From: Blastocatellia bacterium
GTDB lineage: Bacteria; Acidobacteriota; Blastocatellia; Chloracidobacteriales; Chloracidobacteriaceae
Length of the DNA stretch: 64,000 nucleotides
NCBI GenBank assembly: GCA_019695185.1
Contig: JAIBAN010000001.1
Span: 124,001 to 188,000, forward strand
Direction: 5' to 3'
A program made the translations under genes and the position numbers. A model generated the notes under the pieces. That model ran no database searches and was not told where the DNA came from. It saw nothing but the letters and a program-made list of their open reading frames with translations. This document shows, in pieces, positions 24,300 to 34,349 of the stretch. Position 1 is the stretch's first letter. Each line of letters opens with the position of its first letter.

Positions 24300-26861
24300 T
24301 TATTTTTCGGTCATGGTCCAGACTCCATCCCAATCCGGCGGCGGCGGCGAGGGCATAAAATGCCAGCAGCGCTGGATGTGCATCTGAGTTGGCTTGTCAT
24401 CCGGGTCAATCGCACGGGCAGCGTTGAATTCCCGGTTGGCTTTGCCAAATTCGCGTTCCAGATAGAGTTTTCGCCCGGTTGCGTAATGTTCGATGACCTG
24501 TAGTTTGTGCGGTGACAGCGGGCGGGCCAGTGGACCCGTTCGGATGCCGATAAGTTCGTAAATCCGCACCGGTTCGGTTTTGCCTTTGACCCGGATGCAG
24601 TCCAGCTCACGAGCCCAGACCTGTCCCTGACAGGGTCGCCAGGTGTTTTCGCTGATGACAATATCGCAGCCGTAGTATTTGCTCGCCCCTTCCAGCCGCG
24701 AACTTAAATTCACTCCGTCACCAATGGCGGTAAATTCCATCCGTTTGCTTGAGCCGATATTGCCGCTAATCACACTGTCGGAATTGATGCCGATGCCGAT
24801 TTTGAGCAACGGGAGCCCGGCGGTTGCCCGGCGCTGGTTGAATTCCTCCAGTCGGTGGCGCATATCCACCGCCGCCTGCACCGCACACCAGGCATGGTCG
24901 TCAATCACAAGCGGCGAGCCAAACACCGCCATCATGGCGTCGCCGATGTATTTATCGAGCGTTCCCTTCTGTTTGAAAATCGCATCCACCATGGTTTCGA
25001 AATACTCGTTGAGCATCTGAACCACGTCCTCCGGACGCATCGCCTCGGTCAGTTTGGTGTATTCCCGAATGTCGGAAAAGAGGACCGACACATCTTTCCG
25101 GTCACCGCCCAGCCGGGCATCCGCACCACTTTGCAGCAGGCGTTCGGCCAGTTCCTGGGTCATGTAGCGGTACATGGTGCTCTTGAGCCGTTTTTCGTCG
25201 CTGATGTCGTCCATCACGACCAATGCCCCATGAATCTGTTCCGGCACATCCGTGTCGGCCATGGTGTTGATGGAAAGGTGAATGCTGTGCTGGTCTCTGC
25301 CGTCGCTGACCAGGGTCTGTTCCGGGTAATATTGCTGCCGGGCCTTGGTTTCTGCACCAGCCAGAGCATTCTCAAGCCAGCCGACAAAGTCATTGTCTTT
25401 AATGGTAATCAGTTTGCGAATGTCGCGGCCTGTCAAAGCGGTTTCATCGGGCTGGCCCAGCAGGCGGGCCGCACTTTGATTGGCCGCCAGCACGGTTCCG
25501 GTTTTGTCCGTGGCCAGCACGGCGTTTGAGAGGCTGCGCAAAATATCGCGCTGCATTTGTTCCTGTTTTTTGACGGTGGCAAAAAGCTGCGCGTTTTGCA
25601 GTGCCACCCCGGCCTGGATGTTAAACGCCTGCATGAATTCCTGGTCAACCCTGGTAAAACCGGCTTTCCATGCTTCCGGTGCTTTGGGCCAGGAAGCGGA
25701 GTCATAAGGCGGAAACGTGCCCTGCCGTTTTTTATTGATAAGCTGGGTGACGCCAATCAAATCCCCGTCGGCGTTAAAGACCGGCATACAGAGCAGGCTG
25801 CAGGTCCGGTAACCCAGCCGCTGGTCGGTCTGTTTGGATGTTTCCGAATTCGGGTGGTCATACAAATCAAACGGGATATTCACCGGCTGGCCGGTCTGTG
25901 CCACCTGTCCGGCAAATCCGGCGGTGAGCGGAATGCGGATTTCCTGCACGTGGCCGCTGTTGTGGATTTTTGTCCAGAGCTGGCTTTGTTCCCGGTCAAT
26001 CAGCCAGAGGGTACTGCGGTCGGCATGCATCAGCCGTTTGGCCTCATCCATAACCCGTTGCAGGGTTTGTTCCAGGTCCAGACTGCTTTGCCCCAACAAC
26101 CGGGTTGCCTGCATGAGGGCGTTGGCCGCCCGCTGTTTTTGAACGGCTCTGTAAAAGGAACGGGAGGATTCCAGAATCAGCCGGATGATGGGGGCAAATT
26201 CCGAGAAGGTTGCCGTGTCAGCCTCGGAGAAACCGACGGGACTGACCCGTTCTGCCAAAGACCACAGCGGCGTGGCCTCCTCCTTCAATTTGTTTATCAA
26301 CTGAACGACGGCAATCAATCCGCCTTCATCATTGAGGATGGGCAGCGCCAGCATGGAATAGGTGCGATACTGGTTGCGTTTATCAAATTCGCGGGCAATG
26401 ACGGAACGCGGGTCGTCATAAAAATCATAGGGAATGTTGACGGTTTTTTTGAAGGTGGCGACTTCTCCGGCGATTCCCGCCGTGGTGGGCAGGCGCAACT
26501 CCAGCAAATTGCCTTCTTCGTCCTTGGCCACCAGGGACCATAATTCATTTTTCTCCTCATCAAGCAGGAAAATGGTGGTGCGGTCAGCTCCCAGCAGTTC
26601 ACCGGTTTTGAGGGTGATGGACCGCAACATGTCTTCCAGAACAGTATCAAATCCGCCTTTTTCACCCTGGAGCGTATCCAGCAAGGCCAGGGTTTGGTGA
26701 CAGATGCGGAGTTTTTCTTCGATTTCGTGAACGATAAAACCGAACGTGTCTTTGGTGAGTGGGGCGAGAAAGCCGGAAAAATTGCCGCCCGCCAACACAA
26801 ACGTACCCGTGTCGGTCCGGTGGAGCAGGGACATACTCGAAGGAAGGGGTTTGGAATCCAT
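24300..26861 (-). CDS. GAF-GAF-PAS class III adenylate cyclase
   Basis: About 853 residues, soluble. Two GAF domains (about 75-265 and 275-440), each with the NIPYDFYDDP or NIPFDLYDHP motif, then a PAS domain (about 455-570) and a class III cyclase domain (about 585-765). Metal-binding Asp597 in LFSDIREY and Asp641 in YIGDAMMAVFGSP, purine-selecting Lys637 in LDKYIGD and the pair in EFTAIGDGVNLSSRLEG point to ATP as substrate. The product cAMP would feed CRP-type or GAF sensors such as the histidine kinase nearby; that link is inferred. A C-terminal tail of about 80 residues is TPR-like. Start ATG 26861, no strong Shine-Dalgarno. Confidence 0.92.
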   Translation of the reverse strand: MDSKPLPSSMSLLHRTDTGTFVLAGGNFSGFLAPLTKDTFGFIVHEIEEKLRICHQTLALLDTLQGEKGGFDTVLEDMLRSITLKTGELLGADRTTIFLLDEEKNELWSLVAKDEEGNLLELRLPTTAGIAGEVATFKKTVNIPYDFYDDPRSVIAREFDKRNQYRTYSMLALPILNDEGGLIAVVQLINKLKEEATPLWSLAERVSPVGFSEADTATFSEFAPIIRLILESSRSFYRAVQKQRAANALMQATRLLGQSSLDLEQTLQRVMDEAKRLMHADRSTLWLIDREQSQLWTKIHNSGHVQEIRIPLTAGFAGQVAQTGQPVNIPFDLYDHPNSETSKQTDQRLGYRTCSLLCMPVFNADGDLIGVTQLINKKRQGTFPPYDSASWPKAPEAWKAGFTRVDQEFMQAFNIQAGVALQNAQLFATVKKQEQMQRDILRSLSNAVLATDKTGTVLAANQSAARLLGQPDETALTGRDIRKLITIKDNDFVGWLENALAGAETKARQQYYPEQTLVSDGRDQHSIHLSINTMADTDVPEQIHGALVVMDDISDEKRLKSTMYRYMTQELAERLLQSGADARLGGDRKDVSVLFSDIREYTKLTEAMRPEDVVQMLNEYFETMVDAIFKQKGTLDKYIGDAMMAVFGSPLVIDDHAWCAVQAAVDMRHRLEEFNQRRATAGLPLLKIGIGINSDSVISGNIGSSKRMEFTAIGDGVNLSSRLEGASKYYGCDIVISENTWRPCQGQVWARELDCIRVKGKTEPVRIYELIGIRTGPLARPLSPHKLQVIEHYATGRKLYLEREFGKANREFNAARAIDPDDKPTQMHIQRCWHFMPSPPPPDWDGVWTMTEK

Positions 26862-27115
26862 AAAAAAGAGGCAAACGGTGAAAAACAGGTTGAACCTGCC
26901 GTTTGCAAAACAGAGATAAAATAAAGGCAAACCTGGAAGCACCGTAGATGCTTATACACCGTGACAGGACAAAATACCAAATTCCGGCAGAGGGTTTTTT
27001 ATTCCGATTTTCTCATGGCCCCAGCTCAACCGGAAAACCGCTTGACGTGTTTCCCAAGAGGGCATACAAACACGGTTTTGTCCGCAAATTCCTTCAAAGG
27101 AGCATCGCACTTTAT

Positions 27116-27961
27116 ATGGTAGCAACGTTTGCAGTGATCGGAGCCGGGACCATGGGCAATGGCATTGCCCAGGTGGCCGCCCGTTCAGGGTTATCCGTCC
27201 TCATGCATGACATCAAACAGGATTTTTTGGATCGCGGCCTGGCAACGATTGATTCAAGCCTTCAACGCGACGTGAAAAAAGAACGTCTGACTGAGGAAGG
27301 AAAGCAGGAAATCCTCAGCCGGATTCGTCCTGTGACGGATTTGGAAGCCTTGGCCGAAGCCGATTTTGTCGTTGAAGCCGCCACCGAAAATTTTGAAATC
27401 AAAGCCAATATTTTTCGCCAACTGGACCGCATCACCCGCCCCGAAGTGATTCTGGCGACCAATACCTCCTCGATTGCCATCACGAAAATTGCTGCTGTGA
27501 CCAAACGCCCGGAAAAAGTCATCGGTATGCATTTCATGAATCCGGTTCCGGTCATGCAACTGGTCGAAGTCATTTGCGGGTTGGCCACCGATGAAGCCAC
27601 CAAAACGGCGGTTGACGAATTGTGCAAACGGTTTGGCAAAACCGCAATTGCCTGTCAGGACGCGCCGGGGTTTGTGGCCAATCGGATTTTGATGCCGATG
27701 ATTAACGAAGCGATCTTTGCTCTCGCTGAAGGCGTCGGCACTCCTGAGGCGATTGACGGCATTATGAAGCTCGGGATGAACCATCCGATGGGGCCGCTGA
27801 CGCTGGCTGACTTTATTGGACTGGATGTTTGTTTGGCGATTATGGATGTGCTATACGATGGCTTCCGGGATTCAAAATACCGTGCCTGCCCGCTCCTCCG
27901 GCAATACGTCGCCGCCGGTTGGCTGGGCCGTAAATCCGGGCGCGGGTTTTATAAGTATTAG
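27116..27961 (+). CDS. hbd: 3-hydroxybutyryl-CoA (3-hydroxyacyl-CoA) dehydrogenase
   Basis: 281 residues, the usual length. Interconverts 3-hydroxyacyl-CoA and 3-oxoacyl-CoA with NAD(P), in fatty acid degradation or butyrate/polyhydroxybutyrate metabolism. NAD-binding [11 protein letters not shown] near the N-terminus, [40 protein letters not shown] with the catalytic His, and [16 protein letters not shown] near the C-terminus. I start at 27116, where AAAGGAG is upstream; the longer frame from 26948 has no family sequence. No other beta-oxidation gene is next to it, so it is an isolated gene in this window. Confidence 0.95.
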   Translation: MVATFAVIGAGTMGNGIAQVAARSGLSVLMHDIKQDFLDRGLATIDSSLQRDVKKERLTEEGKQEILSRIRPVTDLEALAEADFVVEAATENFEIKANIFRQLDRITRPEVILATNTSSIAITKIAAVTKRPEKVIGMHFMNPVPVMQLVEVICGLATDEATKTAVDELCKRFGKTAIACQDAPGFVANRILMPMINEAIFALAEGVGTPEAIDGIMKLGMNHPMGPLTLADFIGLDVCLAIMDVLYDGFRDSKYRACPLLRQYVAAGWLGRKSGRGFYKY

Positions 27962-27970
27962 CGTTCAGCC

Positions 27971-28076
27971 GTCAGCTTTCAGCTTTCAGCTTCGGTGGTG
28001 AAACCCTGGTTGTCTCAAGACAGCCCGCAATCATTTCCAAGCTGGAGGCTAAGAGCTGCACGCTGAAAGCTGAAGA
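27971..28076. repeat. Inverted pair of CAGCTTT words
   Basis: GTCAGCTTTCAGCTTTCAGC (27971-27990) faces GCTGAAAGCTGAAG (28061-28075) around a core of about 70 bp. It fills the gap between hbd and the TPR gene on the same strand and ends just before the Shine-Dalgarno of the TPR gene. Confidence 0.85.
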
Positions 28077-28082
28077 GGTTCT

Positions 28083-29309
28083 ATGGTTTATTGTCAGCAA
28101 TGCGGAAAACGGAATACCAGCGGGCGACATGAATGTATCTATTGCAGCGCTCCGTTGATGGTGGTGACGGTGCCGCCGGCGACCTACTATGATGGAGCGC
28201 CGGTCTTTACGCGCCTCGAAGAACACTTGCTGGAACGCGTCACGGACCTGGAAGGCCGGTTGCTCAAACTTTCCGGCCATTTTTTGAAAATGCTTGATTT
28301 GTTTGAGCGCAAAATTGAATGTGACGCCCAGCACGAACATCTGCTCAAAAAACTGATTTCCGTTTTGGCAACTGACTTTAAGCTTGATTACGCCAAACTT
28401 GGGATTGACCTCCCGCATGATGAAAAGACGACCGTCAAGGCGAGTCCGGAACCTGCCTCTTCAACTGCCCTTCTAGCCGAGCACATCATTGCCGGATTTG
28501 GCGGAAAATCCAAAAAAAAACAATTCGTGGAGCTGGTCCGACAGGGACTTAAAATCATGGCCGACGGGCAACCGGACCAGGGCATTGGGTTGCTGGAACA
28601 GGCTGTCGCCTTGGACCGCAAGAATGCGTTGCTGCATTTCTTTATTGGCAGCCATTACTTTCATACGAAACGGTTTCAGCAGGCTGAAGCCCCTTTGCGG
28701 GTGGCAGTCGAGCGGTCGCCCGACCGGGTTGAAGTCCGTCTCATGCTGGGGGTGATTTGTGCCGAAGCCGGAAATATCGCCGGAGCCCAGGAATTTCTCA
28801 AACAGGTGCTCAAACAGCAAAAAGACTGTTTTATGGCGCTCTATACGCTGGGGCGGATTCTGGTCGGGGCCGGCCAGTTGCGCGAAGCGTTGCCCTACCT
28901 CAAACGCGCCCTGGGAGTAAACCCGTCACCGGAAATGTACTATTTGGTGGGGCATGCCCAGCTCAAACTTGGTTCCTACAGTCTGGCCGCGCGTCATCTC
29001 CGCAAAGCCATTGAACTGGACCCGCAGTTTGACGATGCGCTCTATCACCTGGGCTTGGTGTGCCTCAAACGGAATCAGGTTTCGCAAGCCCGCAGCTATT
29101 TTCAGGCAGCCTATAACATCAAGCCGGTCAATCGGTATCGAGCTGCTTTAAGCGCTGAAAACGGAGCTGAATTGCCCGTGGCACCTCCGTTTGAAGCCAC
29201 CACGCTGGCCACTCAGAAAAAAGTGGTCCGCACCGGCGAAACCGGGGTGGAAGACCCGTTTGCGCACATTCTGAACGAAGCCCTCAATTCAATCAGCAGC
29301 AGGCAGTAA
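28083..29309 (+). CDS. Zinc-ribbon TPR-repeat protein
   Basis: 408 residues. N-terminal zinc ribbon with two CxxC-type pairs (CQQCGKRN and CIYCSAPL), a helical linker (about 40-120), then at least five TPR-like repeats (about 155-350), including LFHxx-style helices such as AEAPLRVAVERSPDRVEVR and ARHLRKAIELDPQFDDALYH. The C-terminal tail is polar. It is probably a cytoplasmic scaffold; the binding partner is unknown. GAAGAGG lies upstream of the ATG. Zinc-ribbon proteins also occur at 11.4-13.5 kb and 35.8 kb, apparently a common N-terminal module in this genome. Confidence 0.85.
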   Translation: MVYCQQCGKRNTSGRHECIYCSAPLMVVTVPPATYYDGAPVFTRLEEHLLERVTDLEGRLLKLSGHFLKMLDLFERKIECDAQHEHLLKKLISVLATDFKLDYAKLGIDLPHDEKTTVKASPEPASSTALLAEHIIAGFGGKSKKKQFVELVRQGLKIMADGQPDQGIGLLEQAVALDRKNALLHFFIGSHYFHTKRFQQAEAPLRVAVERSPDRVEVRLMLGVICAEAGNIAGAQEFLKQVLKQQKDCFMALYTLGRILVGAGQLREALPYLKRALGVNPSPEMYYLVGHAQLKLGSYSLAARHLRKAIELDPQFDDALYHLGLVCLKRNQVSQARSYFQAAYNIKPVNRYRAALSAENGAELPVAPPFEATTLATQKKVVRTGETGVEDPFAHILNEALNSISSRQ

Positions 29310-29550
29310 TAATTGAGAATTGAGAATTGAGAATTGAGAATTAAGTTCTCCGGCAAATGTTTTGAGGTGTAAAGATCAGGATTTTCCTTGTTGGTACAGG
29401 CTTGTTTCAAGTTTTTATACCTCAGCATTTTTGCCAGAGAGCTTAGCTTTATCACAAGTGCCAGGCAATTTGACCCAACTTACCTGGAAACTTTAATCCG
29501 GGCCGATAGGAAATTCTCAATTCTCAATTCTCAATTCTCAATTCTCAATT
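29310..29550. repeat. Inverted pair of GAGAATT/AATTCTC arrays
   Basis: Four to five copies of GAGAATT (29310-29343) face five to six copies of AATTCTC (29512-29550) around a unique core of about 165 bp. The right arm runs directly into the ATG of the amidohydrolase gene, leaving no Shine-Dalgarno. The clearest element of its kind in the window. Confidence 0.95.
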
Positions 29551-30873
29551 ATGAAAACAACACGCATCATCAACGGGACTTTGCTGACTTCCGGCCCCAG
29601 GCATCAAACGCTGCGGGCCGATTTGTATGTAACGGGGCGGCGCATCAGCCACATCGGAACGGTTCCGGCAGAGGCCGACACCACGATTGACGCCTCCGGC
29701 TGTGTGGTGATACCGGGTTTTGTTCAATCGCACATCCATCTGTGCCAAACCCTCTTTCGCGGGGCGGCGGATGATTTGGAACTGCTTGACTGGTTGCGGT
29801 TGCGGATTTGGCCCATGGAAGCAGCCCATACGCCTGACAGTTTACGGGCCTCGGCGCAAATGGCAATCGGTGAGATGATGCGGGGCGGCACCACGGCGGC
29901 ACTCACCATGGAGACCGTCAAGCACACCGAAGCCGCCTTGCAGGTCGTTGAGGAAAGCGGTTTTCGGGCGGTGGTAGGGAAATGCATGATGGACAAGGGG
30001 GCCGAAGTCCCTGCCGGATTGCAGGAAAAGACGGATGCTTCGCTCACTGAATCCGTACGTTTGATTGAAACCTGGCACGGACGGGATGAGGGCCGCGTGC
30101 GCATGTGTTTCGCTCCGCGTTTTGCGATTTCCTGCACCGATGCACTCCTGCGCGAGGTTGGTAAACTGGCTGCCGCACGAGGCGTCATGGTCCACACCCA
30201 TGCCTCGGAAAACCGTGATGAAATTGCGATTGTGGAAGGTGAAACGGGGCTGCGCAATATTGCCTACCTGGATTCGGTGGGAATTACCGGCGCACATGTA
30301 GGCTTGGCACATTGCATCTGGGTGAATGACATGGAGCAGGACATTCTGGCTCACACCCACACCCATGTGCTGCATTGCCCATCGTCAAATTTGAAACTTG
30401 GCTCCGGTATTGCGCCCATTGTTGAAATGCGGAAACGGGGGATTTCAGTTTCCATCGGGGCTGACGGTGCGCCCTGCACCAACCGGTTGGATGCTTTTAC
30501 CGAAATGCGCAGCGCGGCGCTGCTTCAGAAAATGCGCCTGGGGTCGCAGCATCTGACCGCCCTCGAAGCCTTTCAAATGGCAACCTGGCAGGGAGCCTGC
30601 GCCATTGGTCAAGCGGACGAAATCGGCAGCCTGGAAATCGGAAAGCGGGCTGACCTGGCGGTGGTCAATCTCAACACACTCCATGCCGCGCCCCACCCGG
30701 ACCCGGTTTCCGCTTTGGTTTATGCGGCGGCAGCCAGCGATGTCCGCGATGTTCTGATTGACGGTCGGATGGTGGTTCAGAATTCCGAACTGAAAACCCT
30801 CAATGAAGCCGAGGTTTTGGCTTCCGTCCGGCGGGAATTTGCCGCTCTGACGGCACGAGCCGGAATCGTCTGA
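29551..30873 (+). CDS. Amidohydrolase, 5'-deoxyadenosine/S-adenosylhomocysteine-deaminase-like
   Basis: 440 residues. Metal ligands His61 and His63 in SHIHLCQTLFRG, later HTHASEN and AHCIWVND, and the catalytic Asp in GADGAPC. The motif LFRGAADDLELLDWLR with IWPMEA is characteristic of the adenosine-type deaminases (5'-deoxyadenosine, S-adenosylhomocysteine, methylthioadenosine) and the related TrzN/guanine-deaminase group. It hydrolyses an amino group from a purine or triazine ring with one metal ion. The substrate cannot be separated further by eye. The start abuts a word array with no Shine-Dalgarno, so an internal start is conceivable. Confidence 0.9.
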   Translation: MKTTRIINGTLLTSGPRHQTLRADLYVTGRRISHIGTVPAEADTTIDASGCVVIPGFVQSHIHLCQTLFRGAADDLELLDWLRLRIWPMEAAHTPDSLRASAQMAIGEMMRGGTTAALTMETVKHTEAALQVVEESGFRAVVGKCMMDKGAEVPAGLQEKTDASLTESVRLIETWHGRDEGRVRMCFAPRFAISCTDALLREVGKLAAARGVMVHTHASENRDEIAIVEGETGLRNIAYLDSVGITGAHVGLAHCIWVNDMEQDILAHTHTHVLHCPSSNLKLGSGIAPIVEMRKRGISVSIGADGAPCTNRLDAFTEMRSAALLQKMRLGSQHLTALEAFQMATWQGACAIGQADEIGSLEIGKRADLAVVNLNTLHAAPHPDPVSALVYAAAASDVRDVLIDGRMVVQNSELKTLNEAEVLASVRREFAALTARAGIV

Positions 30874-30880
30874 GAACAAG

Positions 30881-31030
30881 TCTTGAGAGTCTAGGGGGGC
30901 TAGGGAGTCTAGGGAGTCTAGGGAGTCTGGGAATCCTTGTCACCTTGTCACCTTGTCACCTTGTCACCTTGTCAGGTTTTTTGACTCCCAAGACTCCCAA
31001 GACTCCCAAGACTCCCAAGACTCCCAAGAC
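30881..31030. repeat. Composite array: TAGGGAGTC, CACCTTGT, GACTCCCAA words
   Basis: A TAGGGAGTC array (30881-30933) and a GACTCCCAA array (30982-31030) are inverted relative to each other; between them lie five copies of an 8-bp word CACCTTGT (30936-30974). The right arm ends just past the stop of the convergent CHAT gene. Period 8 and 9 rather than 7, otherwise the same architecture. Confidence 0.9.
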
Positions 31031-31033
31031 CAC

Positions 31034-34000
31034 TTACCGGTACTCTCCCTGCAAAACAAACGCCGCCCAATAGTAAGGCGATTGATAGGCTTTCTTTTTC
31101 ATGAGGGACAATTGGGCCAGTTGAAGCGCTGCTGCCGGGGATTTTTTCTCTTTGAAAACGGCATGATAGAACGCTTCCATTAACTCGACCGTAGCCCGGT
31201 CACTCACCTTCCATAAACTGGCCATCACACGGGTTGCACCGGCATACATAAAACCCCGTGACAGCCCGACCACTCCTTCGCCACTCATCTTTTTACCAAG
31301 TCCGGTTTGACAGGCTGAAAGCACCACCAGCTCGGCAGGTAGATTCAGGTTGTAAATGTCATTGGTCCGGAGAAATCCATCCACCGGCTGGCCGTTTTTA
31401 TCGAGCATGGAGAGAACCAGAGCCGAGAGTTCGGGGCGCTCGGTATCAAGCACTCCGTGGGTCGCAAAATGGAGATAGCGGTACTGACTGAGGCCGGGGT
31501 CCAGGGCATGCACCCGACTGGCATCAAAGTCGAGCCATTCGGTTGCAGGTTCGTCTCCAGCCAGTTTCCGGATTTGGTTGGCTTCGCGGCGAGTGCCCGG
31601 CAAGCGATAAATCCGGCTTTTTGCACTGTCTTCCGGGCTGCCGTCAGGTTGGACGGTCCCTATCGGAGTCAGGTTCCGATTCAGCAGTGTGGAAAACCGT
31701 TCCTGTGATTGATTGTCGGTTCCGGGTGTCGTTGAGGGCAGGGAGGCAGTCACCTGCCGCAGCGATTTTAACCGGATGTCGTGCTGATTTTCAAAAACCG
31801 GGTCAGCCAGGATGGCAATCAGTTTTTCGGCTGGTTTCCGCTGACTTTTTTCCCTTCGTGCCACTGCCAGAGTTGAGGCAGAGGGCAGCATGACAATTTC
31901 ATGACTGGCAATCAAAGGAGAAGAAAAGTTTTGAGTTTTGGTTTTTGGGTTTTGGGTCTGTGGTTCCTCAAAACTTAGAGGGTGGGGGAGCGCAGCAAAC
32001 GGCACGTATTGCAAGGCATTGTCCGCGACCACCAGCCAGCGTTTGACGGTCAGCCGAGTTGCTGCCGGGGCGAAAATCAGTTGGCTGAGTTGCAATGCCT
32101 GAGCGGAAAACTCAGCATCGGCCTTCATGACACGGGCCTGATATTGGCCAAAGGTTTCCTGTGGGCGACTTTGGCCGCGTGCCTGAATGGAATCAAGCAG
32201 GGGACGGGCAATTTTTTCAATTTCCTTTTCGGGCGGAAGTTCATAGCTGGTGCAATCGGTTTGCGTAACGACCCACAGGTAGCTGTGACGTTTGCCCAAA
32301 GCATATTCCACCAAAACTGTGTCGGAATCCAAAATGGACTGTTGAATTTCCGCCAGCCGGAGCGGTTGCGGTTGTGTCAGCGCCGCATACTGCGGACTGA
32401 CCGTCCGAATCTGGTTCTGCAAGGTTTTATAACTTTCCAGCAGTTCGTCATAGCGTTGCGTGACCTGAGTTTCTTCTGCTGGTGTATGCGTGCGGAGCAG
32501 AACTTTGGTGATGGCGCTTTGCTGCTCGGCAATCTGTTTTTGGAGCGTTCGTTCCCGTTCCAACAGGACGGGCGGGACGCCTTGGCGAATATCCGCCCGT
32601 GCCTCAACCAGAAACTCCAACAGGGTGCGCGCACGCGCCTGCTCACTTTTTTCAAAGGCCAGCCGGTCAAATCCTGCATTTGGGTTTTGCCGATGCAGTT
32701 CCATCAATATTTCAAGATAAAGCTGATAGTAGGTTTGCACCTCGGAAAAAAAGGAAGCCCGATTGGTCAGGCCGACATTGGAGCGCAAGGTTTCCAAAAT
32801 CGAAACCGCCTGTTCAACATGGGGCAATGCCTGGAGGAATTTCTTTTCGTCAAACTCCAGGAAAGCAAGTTGAAAAAGAGACTTGGCTTCGTCTTTTTTC
32901 TCTCCGATGGTCCCCAGGATAGTCACCGAACGGGAGAGGGCCTCACCGGCACGTAAATAATCCTTGGCATCGGCATAAATAATCCCAATGGAGAGCAAAA
33001 TGGCCCCTTCCCAGCGTTTGTCATTCGTAGCGCGGGCCAGTGTCAGTGCCTGTTCCTGTACGGTCAAGGCCCGGTCGTTCTGCTTGGCCCGGCGGTACAG
33101 AATTCCAAGATTATTCAGGATGCGCCCTTCCAGACTCTTGTCACCGATTTCCCGCACGGTTTTGAGGGCGATTTCCAGGTGTTCGGCTGCTTTCAGATTG
33201 TCGCCCTGGATGGCGTATTCCGTTCCGATGTTGTTGAGCAAATTAGCCATGCCCCGCCGGTCCCCGGTGTTTTCCCGGACCTTGAACGCCCGCTCGTAAA
33301 ATGCCAGGGCGGCTTTGCTGTTATTGATATGTGAATTGACAAAACCAAGGTTGTTCAGAACGCTGCCGAGGAAATCGGGATTGTCCAGTTTTTCGGCAAA
33401 ACCGAGCGCCCGTTCAAATGATTCGATGGCTTTCTGATATTGGCCGCGCCGGTCCAGCTCCAGTCCCAACGAGTTGTAAATGCGGGCTTCCAGCAGGTGA
33501 TTGCCACTTTTTTGAGCGGCTTTGAGGGCTGCTTCACTGAAAGAAAGAGCTTTGTCCCGTTCACCCAGGTCGGAATAGACAATGGCAAACGCTTGCAGAA
33601 TGGAGCCCTCCAGTTCGGCGTCGCCATGCGTGCGGCACAGCTCAAGGGCTTTGGTATATTGCTCCAGGGCAGGTTGGCGCTCGCCCAGGTTTTTAAGTGC
33701 ATTGCCCATATGAAGGAGCGTTGTAGCTTCCGCCTTCCGGTTGCCCAAGGTTTGTTGCAGGTGCAGGGCTTGGGTAAAAAAATCTTTGGCTTTTGTGCTC
33801 TCGCCCAAATCCTGATACACGTTTCCGCTTCCAGCCAAAGCCTGAGCCACACCGGATTGATTTCCGGCTTTCTGATAAAAGGTGCGGGCTTTTTCAAACA
33901 GTTCCAGGGCTTGCCGGCGGGTTTCTTGAGTGCCTTTGCGGGCAGCTTTTTCGGCCTGCTCACAGAGTTCATCCGGGTTTTCAGACCCCGCCGGAGCAGG

Positions 34001-34159
34001 TTCCTGCCAGCCGCTGCTGGCCCGGCAGCCTGATTCAGTGGCCGGTAGGTGAAGTCCGCCGCAACCCATGACGGCACCGATAATCAGTCCAAACCACAGT
34101 CGCCGAAGCCACGTCATGGATGCCTGAAGAGGGGAAAAAAGGGACAGGTTGGTTTTCAT
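31034..34159 (-). CDS. TPR-CHAT caspase-like protein, probable lipoprotein
   Basis: 1041 residues. The N-terminus has a hydrophobic segment ending GAVMGCGG, a lipobox-like site, so membrane anchoring at Cys33 is plausible. About 14 TPR units follow (residues 60-480), then a coiled linker and a C-terminal CHAT domain (about 720-1041) with catalytic His901 in LHFATHGV and Cys950 in LSACQTGLG. CHAT proteins are caspase-like proteases; in bacteria some act in defence or programmed death, but many acidobacterial ones are of unknown role. A repeat-derived insert (QTQNPKTKTQN) lies inside the CHAT region. No toxin or effector gene is adjacent. Confidence 0.92.
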   Translation of the reverse strand: MKTNLSLFSPLQASMTWLRRLWFGLIIGAVMGCGGLHLPATESGCRASSGWQEPAPAGSENPDELCEQAEKAARKGTQETRRQALELFEKARTFYQKAGNQSGVAQALAGSGNVYQDLGESTKAKDFFTQALHLQQTLGNRKAEATTLLHMGNALKNLGERQPALEQYTKALELCRTHGDAELEGSILQAFAIVYSDLGERDKALSFSEAALKAAQKSGNHLLEARIYNSLGLELDRRGQYQKAIESFERALGFAEKLDNPDFLGSVLNNLGFVNSHINNSKAALAFYERAFKVRENTGDRRGMANLLNNIGTEYAIQGDNLKAAEHLEIALKTVREIGDKSLEGRILNNLGILYRRAKQNDRALTVQEQALTLARATNDKRWEGAILLSIGIIYADAKDYLRAGEALSRSVTILGTIGEKKDEAKSLFQLAFLEFDEKKFLQALPHVEQAVSILETLRSNVGLTNRASFFSEVQTYYQLYLEILMELHRQNPNAGFDRLAFEKSEQARARTLLEFLVEARADIRQGVPPVLLERERTLQKQIAEQQSAITKVLLRTHTPAEETQVTQRYDELLESYKTLQNQIRTVSPQYAALTQPQPLRLAEIQQSILDSDTVLVEYALGKRHSYLWVVTQTDCTSYELPPEKEIEKIARPLLDSIQARGQSRPQETFGQYQARVMKADAEFSAQALQLSQLIFAPAATRLTVKRWLVVADNALQYVPFAALPHPLSFEEPQTQNPKTKTQNFSSPLIASHEIVMLPSASTLAVARREKSQRKPAEKLIAILADPVFENQHDIRLKSLRQVTASLPSTTPGTDNQSQERFSTLLNRNLTPIGTVQPDGSPEDSAKSRIYRLPGTRREANQIRKLAGDEPATEWLDFDASRVHALDPGLSQYRYLHFATHGVLDTERPELSALVLSMLDKNGQPVDGFLRTNDIYNLNLPAELVVLSACQTGLGKKMSGEGVVGLSRGFMYAGATRVMASLWKVSDRATVELMEAFYHAVFKEKKSPAAALQLAQLSLMKKKAYQSPYYWAAFVLQGEYR
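31925..31957. repeat. TTTTGGG-word array inside the CHAT coding region
   Basis: Imperfect copies of GTTTTGG/TTTTGGG on the plus strand, encoding the polar insert PQTQNPKTKTQN on the minus strand. In frame, and in a loop upstream of the catalytic His. Confidence 0.7.
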
Positions 34160-34349
34160 GCTGCAATTATCACAATGTCAGTGAACGGAACGGGGGCAAG
34201 GCTGAATGAAGGTGAGGGAATCACAAACAGCCAAAAGGGTTGTCCTGCCGCTCACGATCTTTTGGTAAAGCCGAATATCTTCATCCGATGTGCTTTTTTC
34301 AAGTAAAATACAGGTACTTGTTTTTACTCTTAAACCTGACGGAGCGTGT

